DNA of 37,938 nucleotides from Streptomyces anandii JCM 4720 (GTDB lineage: Bacteria; Actinomycetota; Actinomycetes; Streptomycetales; Streptomycetaceae), in the NCBI RefSeq assembly GCF_014650655.1, contig NZ_BMVJ01000001.1, forward strand, positions 628,824 to 666,761, given 5' to 3'. The notes beneath the pieces are model-generated. The model worked only from the letters and a program-made list of their open reading frames with translations, searched no databases and was not told where the DNA came from. The position numbers were made by a program, and so were the translations under genes. Every line of letters starts with the position of its first letter. The stretch's first letter is position 1. Of this stretch, positions 30,133 through 37,938 are shown piece by piece.

Positions 30133-32241
30133 ATGACGGCCGAGCTGGTGCGCGGGCAGAACCACCCGCTGACCGAGGTCCGCCTCGAGATACGAGTCTC
30201 GGCCGGCACACCGCTCGTGGCCGCGGCCACCCTCGGCGACGAGAACGGCAAGGTGCGCGGCGCCCAGTGGGTGGTCCACCCCGGGGCGCCCGCACTGCCC
30301 GGACTCGAGGTGCCCCGGCAGGCCGCCGCCGGCCACCGGCTCGCGCTCGATCTCGGCGCGATGCCGGAGGCCGTGCACCGCGTCTCGGTGCTGCTCGCCC
30401 TGCCCGCCCCGGGACCCGCCCGGTTCGGCGCGGTCGCCGCGCCCTTCGTCGCCGTCACCGGGCTCGACGGCACCGAACTCGCCGGCTACACCATCATCGG
30501 CCTGGACGCCGAGACCGCCGTGGTCGCCCTCGAGCTCTACCGCCGGCAGGACGCCTGGAAGGTCCGCGCCGTCGGCCAGGGATACGCGGGCGGCCTCGCC
30601 GAACTCCTCGCCGACCAGGGGCTGTCCGAGGCACGCCACCTCGCGGCCACCGTGGAGGAGGCGGTGGCCCGGGGCCTGGCCCGCTCGGTGGCGGCCCCTC
30701 CGTCGCGCACGGCGGACGGCGACCGCTCCCGGCACACCGCCCCGGCCGCGCCCGGACCGGACCAGACCGGCCCGGCGGCTTCTTCCGCTTCCTCCGGCCG
30801 GCAGACCGTGCCCGACACGGCACCGGCCCAGCCCGCAACGCCCCAGGACGGACGGACCAACGCCGCCCCGGGACAACCGGCGCCGCAGCCGCCGTACGCG
30901 GACAACAGCGGCCCTCAACCGCCGTACCCGGACGGGGCCTTGCGGCAGGCGTCCGCCTCGGGCCCCCAGCCCCCGGTGCCCGCCACCGGCCCCCAGCCGT
31001 CGGCGCCCACGCGCGGCCCCGTCGACTACACCCACCCCCGCAGGCAGAGTTCCGCCCCACCGCCGCCACCGCCCACCGCGCCCCCGGCGCCGCCCGGGCA
31101 GCCCGCGCAGCCGGTCGCCGGGGACGCGACCGGCTGGTCCATGGACGAGCGGCTCTACAACCAGGTCTGGGGCATGTTCGAGGACCTGGCCCGCACCACG
31201 GCCGCCTATCGCAGCGCCGTGGACTTCGCCGACTCGCGCCGGGAGAAGGAACTCGACCAGGCTCTGTCCGACCCGCGCAGCAGGACCGGCGGGCAGGGCG
31301 AGGCGGCCCGCGAGGCGGCGCACGCCCGGTACACCGCGCTCGTCGACCAGGCCCGGATGGCCCTCGACCGCGACCTCGCCCAGCTCACGGCCGAGTCCGA
31401 GGTCGTCGAGCCCGCGCTGCCGCCCGCCTTCGCGCGCTGGGACAACCCGGTCTGGCACGGCTACCGGGTGCCGATGGAGATACCGATGGCGGTCCGCCTC
31501 GGCGACCTCAACCTGCCCGAGAACCCGTCCCTGCGCATCCCGATGCTCCTGAGGCTCCCGCTGGAGCGCGGCCTGTGGATCGACAGCGGCCGATCCGCCT
31601 CGTCCGACGACGACGTGTTCGCCGACGAGGAGGAGCTGCGGCGCCTGGCGATGGAGGCGGCGGTGGCGCACGCCGCCCGGCTCCTCGCCGTCCACCCGGC
31701 CGGCGAGTTCGGCGTGCACGTCATCGACCCGGCCGGGGCGGCGGCGCGGACGCTGGCGCCGCTGGTGCGCAGCGGGGTGCTCGCCGGACCGCCCGCGGCG
31801 GGCGCCGCGGGGGTCGCGGACGTCCTCGGCCGGCTGACGCAGCGGGTCGACCTCGTGCAGATGGCGTTGCGCGGTGGCGCGCCGGACGCCCTGCCGCCGG
31901 GCTTCGACACCTCCGAACAGCTCCTCGTCGTCAACGACTTCCCGCACGGCTTCGACGACCGCGCCGTCAACCAGTTGCGCTATCTCGCCGACGAGGGTCC
32001 GGCCGTCGGCGTCCACCTGATGATGGTCGCCGACCGCGAGGACGCCGGCGCCTACGGCCCGTTGCTCGACCCGCTGTGGCGTTCCCTGCTGCGCCTCACC
32101 CCGGTCCCCGAAGACCACCTCGCCGACCCCTGGGTCGGGCACGCCTGGACCTACGAACCGGCGCTGGTCCCGGCGGGAAGCCGCGTGCTCGAGCAGGTGC
32201 TGGCACAGGTCGCGGAGGCCCGGCGCGAGTGGAACAGGTGA
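30133..32241 (+). CDS. TerD-like / proline-rich linker / FtsK-HerA-like fusion protein
   Basis: 702 residues. Residues ~1-190 resemble a TerD domain (VRLEIRVSAG, LGDENGKVRGAQWVV, VHRVSVLLALPAP, ELAGYTIIGLDAETAVVALELYRR, WKVRAVGQGYAGGLAELL). Residues ~195-335 are a Pro/Ala/Gln-rich linker. Residues ~340-702 include a helical segment and an FtsK/HerA-like domain: VPMEIPMAVRLGDL, LRIPMLLRLPLERGLWIDSG at the Walker A position, QLLVVNDFP as Walker B and VGVHLMMVADR as sensor strand. The Walker A Gly-Lys-Ser is missing, so the ATPase may be inactive. ATG 30133 follows AGGGGGAAGG. Same transcript direction as terD, 88 bp after it. Confidence 0.75.
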   Translation: MTAELVRGQNHPLTEVRLEIRVSAGTPLVAAATLGDENGKVRGAQWVVHPGAPALPGLEVPRQAAAGHRLALDLGAMPEAVHRVSVLLALPAPGPARFGAVAAPFVAVTGLDGTELAGYTIIGLDAETAVVALELYRRQDAWKVRAVGQGYAGGLAELLADQGLSEARHLAATVEEAVARGLARSVAAPPSRTADGDRSRHTAPAAPGPDQTGPAASSASSGRQTVPDTAPAQPATPQDGRTNAAPGQPAPQPPYADNSGPQPPYPDGALRQASASGPQPPVPATGPQPSAPTRGPVDYTHPRRQSSAPPPPPPTAPPAPPGQPAQPVAGDATGWSMDERLYNQVWGMFEDLARTTAAYRSAVDFADSRREKELDQALSDPRSRTGGQGEAAREAAHARYTALVDQARMALDRDLAQLTAESEVVEPALPPAFARWDNPVWHGYRVPMEIPMAVRLGDLNLPENPSLRIPMLLRLPLERGLWIDSGRSASSDDDVFADEEELRRLAMEAAVAHAARLLAVHPAGEFGVHVIDPAGAAARTLAPLVRSGVLAGPPAAGAAGVADVLGRLTQRVDLVQMALRGGAPDALPPGFDTSEQLLVVNDFPHGFDDRAVNQLRYLADEGPAVGVHLMMVADREDAGAYGPLLDPLWRSLLRLTPVPEDHLADPWVGHAWTYEPALVPAGSRVLEQVLAQVAEARREWNR

Positions 32242-32260
32242 GGCTGGGAAGCGCACCGCA

Positions 32261-32331
32261 CCAAGACAAAGTAAAGGTCCCTGACCTGGCTTTTTGATCT
32301 ACCTTTTGCCAAGCCCTTTACCTTTCCTTGG
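32261..32331 (+). terminator. Imperfect long inverted repeat, probable terminator before terC
   Basis: Arms 32261-32277 and 32315-32331 match at 14 of 17 positions, with an AT-rich loop containing a run of five T's (32291-32295) and an alternative AAAGGT/ACCTTT pairing inside. It begins 20 bp after the fusion gene stop. The right arm overlaps the candidate -35 box of terC, so the element may also affect initiation. Confidence 0.5.
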
Positions 32332-32346
32332 TGATTCGGGTACTGT
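32317..32346 (+). promoter_or_regulatory. Candidate terC promoter
   Basis: TTTACC (32317-32322), 18 bases, TACTGT (32341-32346). The start point would be near 32353, three bases before the first stem of the riboswitch candidate, which supports both calls. Confidence 0.5.
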
Positions 32347-32355
32347 TTTCCCCAC

Positions 32356-32497
32356 GGAGGAGAGTACTCCCGTCTGCTGCGGCGTACCCGTCAATACGGA
32401 TCAGGCCAGATCCCGGGGCGCCGGCCCGTCACAGGGTGGAAGAGACCTCCGGCAGCGACGACGCTGACAGCTTTTGCCGTGACGTACCTGCCGGAGG
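32356..32497 (+). promoter_or_regulatory. yybP-ykoY-type manganese riboswitch in the terC leader
   Basis: The aptamer would run 32356-32450: 5' GGAGGAGAGTA (32356-32366) and 3' AGAGACCTCC (32441-32450) match the ends of the yybP-ykoY class, with P1 formed by GGAGG and CCTCC. CCGT-caat-ACGG (32388-32399) is an internal hairpin. CCTCCGGCAG (32446-32455) can instead pair perfectly with CTGCCGGAGG (32488-32497), which includes the ribosome binding site four bases before ATG 32502. Mn2+ binding would hold P1 and free the site, turning translation on. This class is known to control TerC-type and other Mn exporters. Confidence 0.7.
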
Positions 32498-32501
32498 CGC
32501 A

Positions 32502-33503
32502 ATGGATGTATCGATGACCCTGTGGGTCCTTACCGTCGTGGGCCTGGCCGCCCTGATCGCGGTCGACTTCTTCATCGGGCGCAAGCCCCATGACGTGTCG
32601 GTCAAAGAGGCCGGGATCTGGACCGCCGTCTGGGTCGCGCTGGCCGGTCTCTTCGGACTGGGCCTGTTCCTCTTCGCCGGCGGCGCGCCCGCGGGCGAGT
32701 TCTTCGCCGGCTTCATCACCGAGAAGTCGCTGAGCGTCGACAACCTCTTCGTCTTCGTGCTGATCATGGCGAAGTTCGCCGTGCCCTCGCGGTACCAGCA
32801 GCGCGTGCTGCTCGTCGGCGTCCTCATAGCCCTGGTGCTGCGGGCCGTCTTCATCGCCGCGGGCGCCGCTATCCTCGCGAGCTTCTCCTGGGTTTTCTAC
32901 CTCTTCGGCGCCTTCCTGATCTGGACCGCCTGGAAGCTCGTGATGGAGGCCCGCTCCGAGGCCGAGGACGAGGAGTACGAGGAGAGCAAGCTGCTCAGGG
33001 CCGTCGAGCGCCGTTTCGGGGTCGCCGACCGCTACCACGGCACCAAGCTGTGGATCCGGCAGAACGGCAAGCGTGTGATGACGCCGATGCTGGTCGTGAT
33101 GCTCGCGATCGGCACCACCGACATCCTGTTCGCCTTGGACTCGATACCCGCGATCTTCGGCCTCACCCAGGACCCGTACATCGTCTTCACCGCCAACGCC
33201 TTCGCGCTGATGGGTCTGCGGCAGCTGTACTTCCTGATCGGCGGACTGCTGAAGAAGCTGGTCCACCTGTCCTACGGCCTGTCGGTCATCCTCGGCTTCA
33301 TCGGCGTCAAGCTGGTGCTGCACGCGCTGCACGAGTCCGGTGTCCACGTCCCGGAGATCAGCATCCCGGTCTCCCTCGGCGTGATCTGCGCGGTCCTGGC
33401 CGTCACCACGATCACCAGTCTGCTCGCCACCAGGAAGCAGACCGCGGCGAAGGAGGTGCGAGAACCGGGCGAGGGCGCCACGAAGGACCGCGTCGACGTC
33501 TGA
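32502..33503 (+). CDS. terC: TerC-family membrane metal transporter
   Basis: 333 residues with about eight to nine membrane helices. TerC signatures are LIAVDFFIGRK, FAGFITEKSLSVDNLFVFVLIMAKF and IGTTDILFALDSIPAIFGLTQDPYIVFTANAFALMGLRQLYFLI, which hold the conserved Asp residues thought to bind metal. The family exports Mn2+ or supplies metal to secreted proteins. A charged cytoplasmic loop (~147-175, EAEDEEYEESKLLRAVERRFG) lies between the two halves. ATG 32502 is used because GGAGG lies four bases upstream; the frame to 32328 is the riboswitch leader. The ChaA-like gene follows 40 bp later. Confidence 0.94.
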   Translation: MDVSMTLWVLTVVGLAALIAVDFFIGRKPHDVSVKEAGIWTAVWVALAGLFGLGLFLFAGGAPAGEFFAGFITEKSLSVDNLFVFVLIMAKFAVPSRYQQRVLLVGVLIALVLRAVFIAAGAAILASFSWVFYLFGAFLIWTAWKLVMEARSEAEDEEYEESKLLRAVERRFGVADRYHGTKLWIRQNGKRVMTPMLVVMLAIGTTDILFALDSIPAIFGLTQDPYIVFTANAFALMGLRQLYFLIGGLLKKLVHLSYGLSVILGFIGVKLVLHALHESGVHVPEISIPVSLGVICAVLAVTTITSLLATRKQTAAKEVREPGEGATKDRVDV

Positions 33504-33543
33504 CCGGAGTGCGAACCATGTCGGCCTCTGGGACGATCGCCTC

Positions 33544-34644
33544 ATGATCACGCGGCTCAGGGCGCTCATGGCGGCTTGGACGACCGCGGTGCCGGTGATC
33601 GCGGTCGTCCTGCTGATCCTCACCTGGGGGCGCCCCCTGCCCGCCGCGGTCGTCGTACTGGTGACCCTCGTCCTCGCCGGCTCGGTCCTGGCCGCGGTGC
33701 ACCACGCGGAAGTGGTCGCCCACCGGGTCGGGGAGCCTTTCGGCTCCCTGGTCCTCGCCATCGCCGTCACGATCATCGAGGTCGCGCTCATCGTCACCCT
33801 GATGGTCGACGGCGGCGACAAGAGCGCGACCCTGGCCAGGGACACGGTGTTCGCCGCCGTGATGATCACCTGCAACGGCGTGGTGGGCCTGAGCCTGCTC
33901 GTCGGCTCGCTCAGGCACGGCACTGCGGTGTTCAACGCCGAGGGCACCGGCGCCGCCCTCGCCACGGTGGCCACGCTGGCCACGCTCAGCCTGGTCCTGC
34001 CGACGTTCACCACCAGTCAGCCGGGCCCGCAGTTCTCCGGCGTGCAGCTCACCTTCGCGGCGCTGTCGTCCCTGATCCTGTACGGGCTGTTCGTGGCCAC
34101 GCAGACCGTGCGTCACCGCGACTACTTCCTGCCCATCACCAGACAGGGCGAGGTGATCACCTCCGACGACCACGCCAGGCGTCCCTCCGCCCGCACCGCC
34201 GGGATCAGCCTCGGCCTGCTGGGCCTGGCCCTGGTCGGCGTGGTCGGCCTGGCAAAAGGTGTGTCACCGACCATCGAGTCCGGCGTGGCCGCGGCCGGAC
34301 TGCACCACGCGGTCGTCGGTGTGATCATCGCCCTGCTGGTGCTGCTGCCCGAGACCATCGCCGCGCTGCGGTCCGCCCGGCGCGACCGGGTGCAGACCAG
34401 CCTCAACCTCGCGCTCGGCTCCGCGATGGCCAGCATCGGCCTGACCATCCCGGCCGTCGCGCTGGCGTCCGTCTGGCTTCCCGGCCCCCTGGTCCTCGGC
34501 CTCGGCGCCACACACATGCTGCTGCTCCTGCTCACCGTCGTGGTCGCCTCGCTGACCGTGGTGCCGGGGCGTGCCACACCGCTCCAGGGCGGCGTACACC
34601 TTGTGATCTTCGCGGCCTACCTGGAACTGGCCATCAACCCCTAG
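33544..34644 (+). CDS. chaA: ChaA-type Ca2+(Na+,K+)/H+ antiporter
   Basis: 366 residues with about eleven membrane helices. The two inverted CaCA-family ion-binding repeats are clear: GEPFGSLVLAIAVTIIEVALIVTLM in the first half and LLVLLPETIAALRSARRDRVQTSLNLALGSAMASIGLTIP in the second, each with its key Glu. It would expel Ca2+ or alkali cations in exchange for protons. ATG 33544 has only a weak ribosome binding site and lies six bases after GACGAT, so it could be leaderless or read through from terC. Placement after TerC makes a small cation-homeostasis pair. Confidence 0.9.
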   Translation: MITRLRALMAAWTTAVPVIAVVLLILTWGRPLPAAVVVLVTLVLAGSVLAAVHHAEVVAHRVGEPFGSLVLAIAVTIIEVALIVTLMVDGGDKSATLARDTVFAAVMITCNGVVGLSLLVGSLRHGTAVFNAEGTGAALATVATLATLSLVLPTFTTSQPGPQFSGVQLTFAALSSLILYGLFVATQTVRHRDYFLPITRQGEVITSDDHARRPSARTAGISLGLLGLALVGVVGLAKGVSPTIESGVAAAGLHHAVVGVIIALLVLLPETIAALRSARRDRVQTSLNLALGSAMASIGLTIPAVALASVWLPGPLVLGLGATHMLLLLLTVVVASLTVVPGRATPLQGGVHLVIFAAYLELAINP

Positions 34645-34677
34645 CTCCAGGGTCTCCGGTCGCCGCGGATCCCTCCC

Positions 34678-35982
34678 TCACCCGGTGACGGGCTCCGGGG
34701 CCGCGACGGGCACGGGACGTGTCTCGGGCAGCAACGCGAAGCACGCCAGGCCCAGCAGCGCGAGGGCGGTGAGATACGCGCCCACACCCCACGGGACGCG
34801 GCCTCCGCCCTCGGACAGCGCCGTCGCCACGATCGGGGTGAGGGCGCCGCCGAGCACCCCGCCCAGGTTGTAGCCCACCGCGGCGCCCGTGCAGCGCACC
34901 CGGGGCTCGAACAGCTCCGGCAGATACGCCCCGATCACGCCGAACATCGTCACGAAGGCGAGCAGCGCCCCCAGGAAACCGGCGAACATCGCCAGGGGGG
35001 CCCCGGTGGCCAGCAGCATCACCATCGGGAACATCCACAGCGCGCACGCGGCGCAGCCCACCAGGCACAGTGGCCTGCGCCCGTACCGGTCGCCGAGCAG
35101 CGCCGCCACGGGTGTGAAGGCGCCTTTGACCACCACCGCCGCCATGACACAGCCCAGCACGACCGTACGGCTCACCCCGAGCCGCCGCGTCGCGTACGCC
35201 AGGGACCAGGTCGTCACCGTGTAGAAGACCGCGTAGCCGACCGCCAGCGCGCCCGCCGTCAGCAGCACCAGCCGGCCGTGCCGGCGCACGACCTCGACGA
35301 GCGGCACGCGCGCGTGCGCACCGATCTCAAGGAAACGGGGACTCTCCACGAGCGAGGACCGCAGCCACACCCCGGCGACGGCCGGCACCGCGGCCGCCCA
35401 GAACGGCACCCGCCACCCCCACTGGGCGAACTGCGCGTCGGTGAGGAACGCCGACAGCGTCAGCATCACCCCGTTGGCGAGGACGAACCCCACCGGGGGC
35501 CCCACCTGCGGAAAGCTCGCCCACAAGCCGCGCCGCGCCGGCGGCGCGTGCTCCGCGGTGAGCAGCACCGCCCCGCCCCACTCGCCCCCGAGTCCCAGCC
35601 CCTGCAGAAAGCGCAGGACGACCAGCAGCACGGGAGCGGCCACGCCGGCCGTGCCGTACGTCGGCACGCACCCCACCGCGACCGTCGACGCCCCCGTCAG
35701 CAGCAGCGAGGCCACGAGCACCGGCCGCCGCCCGTGCCGGTCGCCGATGTGGCCGAACAGCACCGAGCCGAGCGGCCGGGCCACGAACCCCACACCGAAG
35801 GTCCCGAACGCCGCCAGCGTCCCGGCCACGGGCGAGAAGGCCGGGAAGAACAGCGGACCGAGGACCAGGGCCGCTGCGGTGCCGTAGACGAAGAAGTCGT
35901 AGAACTCGATGGCGGTCCCGGCGAGGGAGGCGGCGGCGAGCCGCGGCATGGACGGGGTGCTCACGGTGCGTACGGCGTGCAT
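34678..35982 (-). CDS. MFS transporter, metabolite:H+ symporter (MHS) family
   Basis: 434 residues with twelve predicted membrane helices. MHS-family hallmarks: [28 protein letters not shown] at TM1, [14 protein letters not shown] (motif A), [18 protein letters not shown], and [15 protein letters not shown] in the second half. Members import organic acids, betaine/proline or aromatic acids with protons; nothing fixes the substrate. It is encoded next to aroQ but divergently, which hints at, without proving, shikimate/quinate-type substrates. ATG 35982 or ATG 35949 could be the start; neither has a strong ribosome binding site. It ends 33 bp from the chaA stop (convergent). Confidence 0.9.
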   Translation of the reverse strand: MHAVRTVSTPSMPRLAAASLAGTAIEFYDFFVYGTAAALVLGPLFFPAFSPVAGTLAAFGTFGVGFVARPLGSVLFGHIGDRHGRRPVLVASLLLTGASTVAVGCVPTYGTAGVAAPVLLVVLRFLQGLGLGGEWGGAVLLTAEHAPPARRGLWASFPQVGPPVGFVLANGVMLTLSAFLTDAQFAQWGWRVPFWAAAVPAVAGVWLRSSLVESPRFLEIGAHARVPLVEVVRRHGRLVLLTAGALAVGYAVFYTVTTWSLAYATRRLGVSRTVVLGCVMAAVVVKGAFTPVAALLGDRYGRRPLCLVGCAACALWMFPMVMLLATGAPLAMFAGFLGALLAFVTMFGVIGAYLPELFEPRVRCTGAAVGYNLGGVLGGALTPIVATALSEGGGRVPWGVGAYLTALALLGLACFALLPETRPVPVAAPEPVTG

Positions 35983-36132
35983 GCCGCGTCAACCACCCGC
36001 GGTGATCAGGGGTTACGGGGCGCACGGAGGCACGGCCCGCGCCGCGGAGCGAGCGGGGCGCGCCGTGATAGACCGGGTCCGAGCGGCGGTCACGCCTGCC
36101 CGCCGCCGTACGACGAACGGACCGGAGGAACC

Positions 36133-36606
36133 GTGCCCCGCACCCTGGCCAACGCCCCGATCATGATCCTCAACGGCCCCAACCTGAACCTCCTCGGGCA
36201 GCGCCAGCCGGAGATCTACGGCTCCGACACGCTCGCCGACGTCGAGGCGCTGTGCGCCGAGGCGGCGGCCGCGCACGGAGGCACGGTGGACTTCCGCCAG
36301 TCCAACCACGAGGGGGAGCTGGTCGACTGGATCCACGAGGCACGGCAGAACCACTGCGGCATCGTGATCAACCCGGCCGCCTACTCGCACACCTCCGTCG
36401 CGATCCTGGACGCGCTCAACGCCTGTGACGGGCTGCCGGTGGTGGAGGTCCACATCTCCAACGTCCACCGGCGCGAGTCCTTCCGGCACCACTCCTACGT
36501 CTCCCTGCGCGCCGACGGCGTCATCGCGGGCTGCGGTGTGCAGGGCTACGCCTTCGCGGTGGAGCGGGTCGCGGCCCTGGCGGGCCCGGCACGCACCGAC
36601 GCGTAG
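36133..36606 (+). CDS. aroQ: Type II 3-dehydroquinate dehydratase
   Basis: 157 residues, usual for the type II dodecameric enzyme that dehydrates 3-dehydroquinate in the shikimate pathway. Active-site landmarks: [20 protein letters not shown] with the catalytic Tyr, [34 protein letters not shown] (Asn, His) and [18 protein letters not shown] (His, Arg). GTG 36133 has GGAGG five bases upstream, and the frame before it is non-coding. No other aro gene is visible in the window. It is followed by strong hairpins and a convergent hydrolase gene. Confidence 0.95.
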   Translation: MPRTLANAPIMILNGPNLNLLGQRQPEIYGSDTLADVEALCAEAAAAHGGTVDFRQSNHEGELVDWIHEARQNHCGIVINPAAYSHTSVAILDALNACDGLPVVEVHISNVHRRESFRHHSYVSLRADGVIAGCGVQGYAFAVERVAALAGPARTDA

Positions 36607-36634
36607 ACCCCACTCCGCGCGGCGGCGCCGGCCG

Positions 36635-36673
36635 GGGCCGCCGGCCGAGGGCGGGGTTGGAGGCCGGCGGCCC
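36635..36673 (+). terminator. Strong hairpin after aroQ
   Basis: GGGCCGCCGGCC (36635-36646) pairs perfectly with GGCCGGCGGCCC (36662-36673) around a 15-base loop, 28 bases after the aroQ stop. The 12-bp all-GC stem lacks a T-run, as is usual for Streptomyces terminators. Confidence 0.55.
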
Positions 36674-36762
36674 GTACCGCGCAGGAGCCGTCATCCTGTG
36701 CGGGGCTGCTCCCAGTTGACCGCGCGGCGGGACGAGCGGGGAGCGCACGTGTGCCACCGGCG

Positions 36763-36781
36763 CGTGTGAAGGCTTCACACG
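36763..36781. terminator. Second hairpin between aroQ and the MBL-fold gene
   Basis: CGTGTGAAG-g-CTTCACACG, nine-base arms around one base, 40 bp before the stop of the convergent MBL gene. As RNA it gives a short stem with a small loop and could stop transcription from the right; the tight symmetry also fits a protein-binding site. Confidence 0.4.
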
Positions 36782-36821
36782 GGGCGCGAGCGGCGCGCGG
36801 CGCCGACGGCGCGCCGCCGGC

Positions 36822-37478
36822 TCACCACCCGCGCGCGTGCCACTGGGGCAGTTGCGGGCGCTCCGCACCGAGCGTGGTGTCGTCGCCGTGGCCCGGGTAG
36901 ACCCAGGTCTCGTCCGGCAGCACGTCGAAGATCTTCGTCTCCACGTCGTGGAGGAGACTGGCGAACGCCTTCGGGTCCTTGAACGTGTTGCCGACGCCGC
37001 CGGGGAAGAGGCAGTCCCCCGTGAACACGTGCGGGTGCCCGTGCGGGTCGTCGTAGACCAGCGCGATGGAGCCCGGGGTGTGGCCCACCAGGTGCCGCGC
37101 GGTCAGCTCCACCCGGCCCACCCGGATCGTGTCGCCGTCGTCGACGGGCACGTCGGTGGGCACGGGAATGCCCTCGGCGTCGTCGCGGCCCGCGTACGTA
37201 CGCGCGCGCGTGGCCGCCACCACCTCGGCCAGCGCCTGCCAGTGGTCGCCGTGCCGGTGGGTGGTCACGACGGAGGCGATGCCGTCGTCACCGATCATGC
37301 CGAGCAGGGTGTGCGCGTCGTTGGCCGCGTCGATCAGCAACTGCTCGTCCGTGGCCCGGCAGCGCAGCAGATAGGCGTTGTTGTCCATCGGGCCGACCGC
37401 GATCTTGGTGATCATCAGGTCCTTGAGCTCGTGCACGTCCGCCGGGCCGCCGACCCTCACCTCTCCGCTGTACGTCAT
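36822..37478 (-). CDS. MBL-fold metallo-hydrolase (glyoxalase II-like)
   Basis: 218 residues. Metal ligands of the beta-lactamase fold are all visible: THRHGDH (HxHxDH), GHTPGS, FTGDCLFPGG and YPGHGDDT. The opening MITKIAVGPMDNNAYLLRC and DAANDAHTLLGMI resemble hydroxyacylglutathione-hydrolase-like enzymes; in actinobacteria, which lack glutathione, the thiol substrate is likely mycothiol- or S-lactoyl-related (inference). ATG 37478 is chosen because a -10 TAGGCT (minus strand, 37486-37491) ends seven bases upstream, giving a leaderless transcript; GTG/ATG codons further up lie in the promoter. Confidence 0.88.
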   Translation of the reverse strand: MTYSGEVRVGGPADVHELKDLMITKIAVGPMDNNAYLLRCRATDEQLLIDAANDAHTLLGMIGDDGIASVVTTHRHGDHWQALAEVVAATRARTYAGRDDAEGIPVPTDVPVDDGDTIRVGRVELTARHLVGHTPGSIALVYDDPHGHPHVFTGDCLFPGGVGNTFKDPKAFASLLHDVETKIFDVLPDETWVYPGHGDDTTLGAERPQLPQWHARGW

Positions 37479-37485
37479 GGCCGTC

Positions 37486-37491
37486 AGCCTA
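37486..37491 (-). promoter_or_regulatory. -10 box of the leaderless MBL-fold gene
   Basis: TAGGCT on the minus strand, seven bases before ATG 37478. No convincing -35 hexamer was seen. Confidence 0.45.
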
Positions 37492-37559
37492 TAGCGGTGA
37501 GCGGCCCGGGGATCGCCCACGCGCTGCGGCGGGCAGGGGCCCGGGAACGGTGCCGCGCG

Positions 37560-37938
37560 CTACAGCGGCGGAAGCACCGGCAGCGCGCCGCCCTCGGCCG
37601 TCAGGGCCGCGCCGTCGTGGCGCCCGGCGAGCCAGCCCAGCAGGTCCGCGGGCGTCCCGGTGACCGTGACCTCCGGTGCTGCCGCCTCCCGGCCGGTGCT
37701 CCACGCGCGCGTGCCGTCCGTCAGCCGGGTCGGCGGCACGTCCGGGTTCCCGGTGAACCTCCGGGCGAGGAAGTCGGTCTCCCGCTCGGTGAACTCCTCC
37801 GGCAGGTCCTCGAGTTCGTAGCCGATGCCGAGGTCCACGTGGTGCAGCTCGACCTCGGCCCAGCGCCGGAACGGCACCCTGGCGGCGGAGTCGGTGACCC
37901 CGTTGCGCAGTTCCACCGTGCGCGACCAGTCCGCCGGG
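37560..37938 (-). CDS. Maleylpyruvate isomerase family protein, C-terminal part (cut by window edge)
   Basis: The frame is open to the right edge (upstream codons continue PADWSRTVELRNG), leaving ~125 C-terminal residues. RRWAEVELHHVDLGIGY-like sequence (FRRWAEVELHHVDLGIGY) is the signature of the mycothiol-dependent maleylpyruvate isomerase / DinB-like family, where this His-rich helix helps bind metal. The C-terminal domain (VTGTPADLLGWLAGRHDG) is the usual SCP2-like cap. It lies 81 bp upstream of the MBL-fold gene on the same strand; both could act in mycothiol-linked detoxification, though the MBL gene has its own promoter. Confidence 0.8.
   Translation of the reverse strand, partial: PADWSRTVELRNGVTDSAARVPFRRWAEVELHHVDLGIGYELEDLPEEFTERETDFLARRFTGNPDVPPTRLTDGTRAWSTGREAAAPEVTVTGTPADLLGWLAGRHDGAALTAEGGALPVLPPL

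Noticed and set aside
29932..32256. 774-codon frame antisense to the TerD-FtsK-like gene
   Set aside because: Shadow of a clear gene on the plus strand; no domain seen.

Overview
The window is high-GC actinobacterial chromosome, almost certainly Streptomyces. Evidence: about 70% GC with strong third-position GC bias, GTG starts with GGAGG-type ribosome binding sites, many apparently leaderless genes, a WhiJ-type HTH/DUF397/anti-sigma-like ATPase cluster, a DUF574 methyltransferase, and only three TTA (bldA-type) codons that I could find. No tRNA, rRNA, insertion sequence, prophage or CRISPR array is visible. Both edges cut genes: a methyltransferase at the left and a maleylpyruvate-isomerase-like protein at the right.

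Layout. (1) 1-3332, housekeeping: methyltransferase end, DoxX-like membrane protein, S4 RNA-binding protein, family 5 uracil-DNA glycosylase, proline iminopeptidase. (2) 3333-11475, minus strand, the most interesting part: one tightly packed run of six genes. In order of transcription they are a trypsin-like protease with a degenerate NTPase-like domain, a PknG-like kinase with zinc ribbons and TPR-like repeats, a vWA protein with a zinc ribbon, a four-helix membrane protein, a solute-binding lipoprotein and a Trypco1 (trypsin-co-occurring) protein. It combines the layout of the mycobacterial PknG-GlnX-GlnH nutrient-sensing module with parts of trypsin/Trypco1 conflict systems, and carries two TTA codons. 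(3) 11733-17767: small unknown protein, ABC exporter, and the WhiJ/AbaA-like developmental cluster with a palindrome across the divergent promoter. (4) 17842-24954, metabolism: lone gltD-like oxidoreductase, DUF2293 protein, P-loop-less uridine-kinase-like protein, methyltransferase, pseudouridine kinase/glycosidase pair, VOC protein, O6-methylguanine-DNA methyltransferase. Five short tandem repeats lie between 16.58 and 24.33 kb. (5) 25045-34644, envelope and stress: secreted GDPD, MHYT sensor, uvrB, TerD, a TerD/FtsK-like fusion, TerC under a probable yybP-ykoY manganese riboswitch, and a ChaA-type antiporter. (6) 34678-37938: MHS-family transporter, aroQ, MBL-fold hydrolase and the partial isomerase.

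Regulation. Three promoters, for uvrB, the methylguanine methyltransferase and terD, fit the actinobacterial DNA-damage promoter TTGTCRGTG-N8-TANNNT (RecA-NDp/PafBC type), so these genes may respond to DNA damage together. The terC leader has an aptamer-like element whose 3' arm can pair either within the aptamer or with the ribosome binding site. All functional calls come from reading motifs by eye; no database search or folding program was run.
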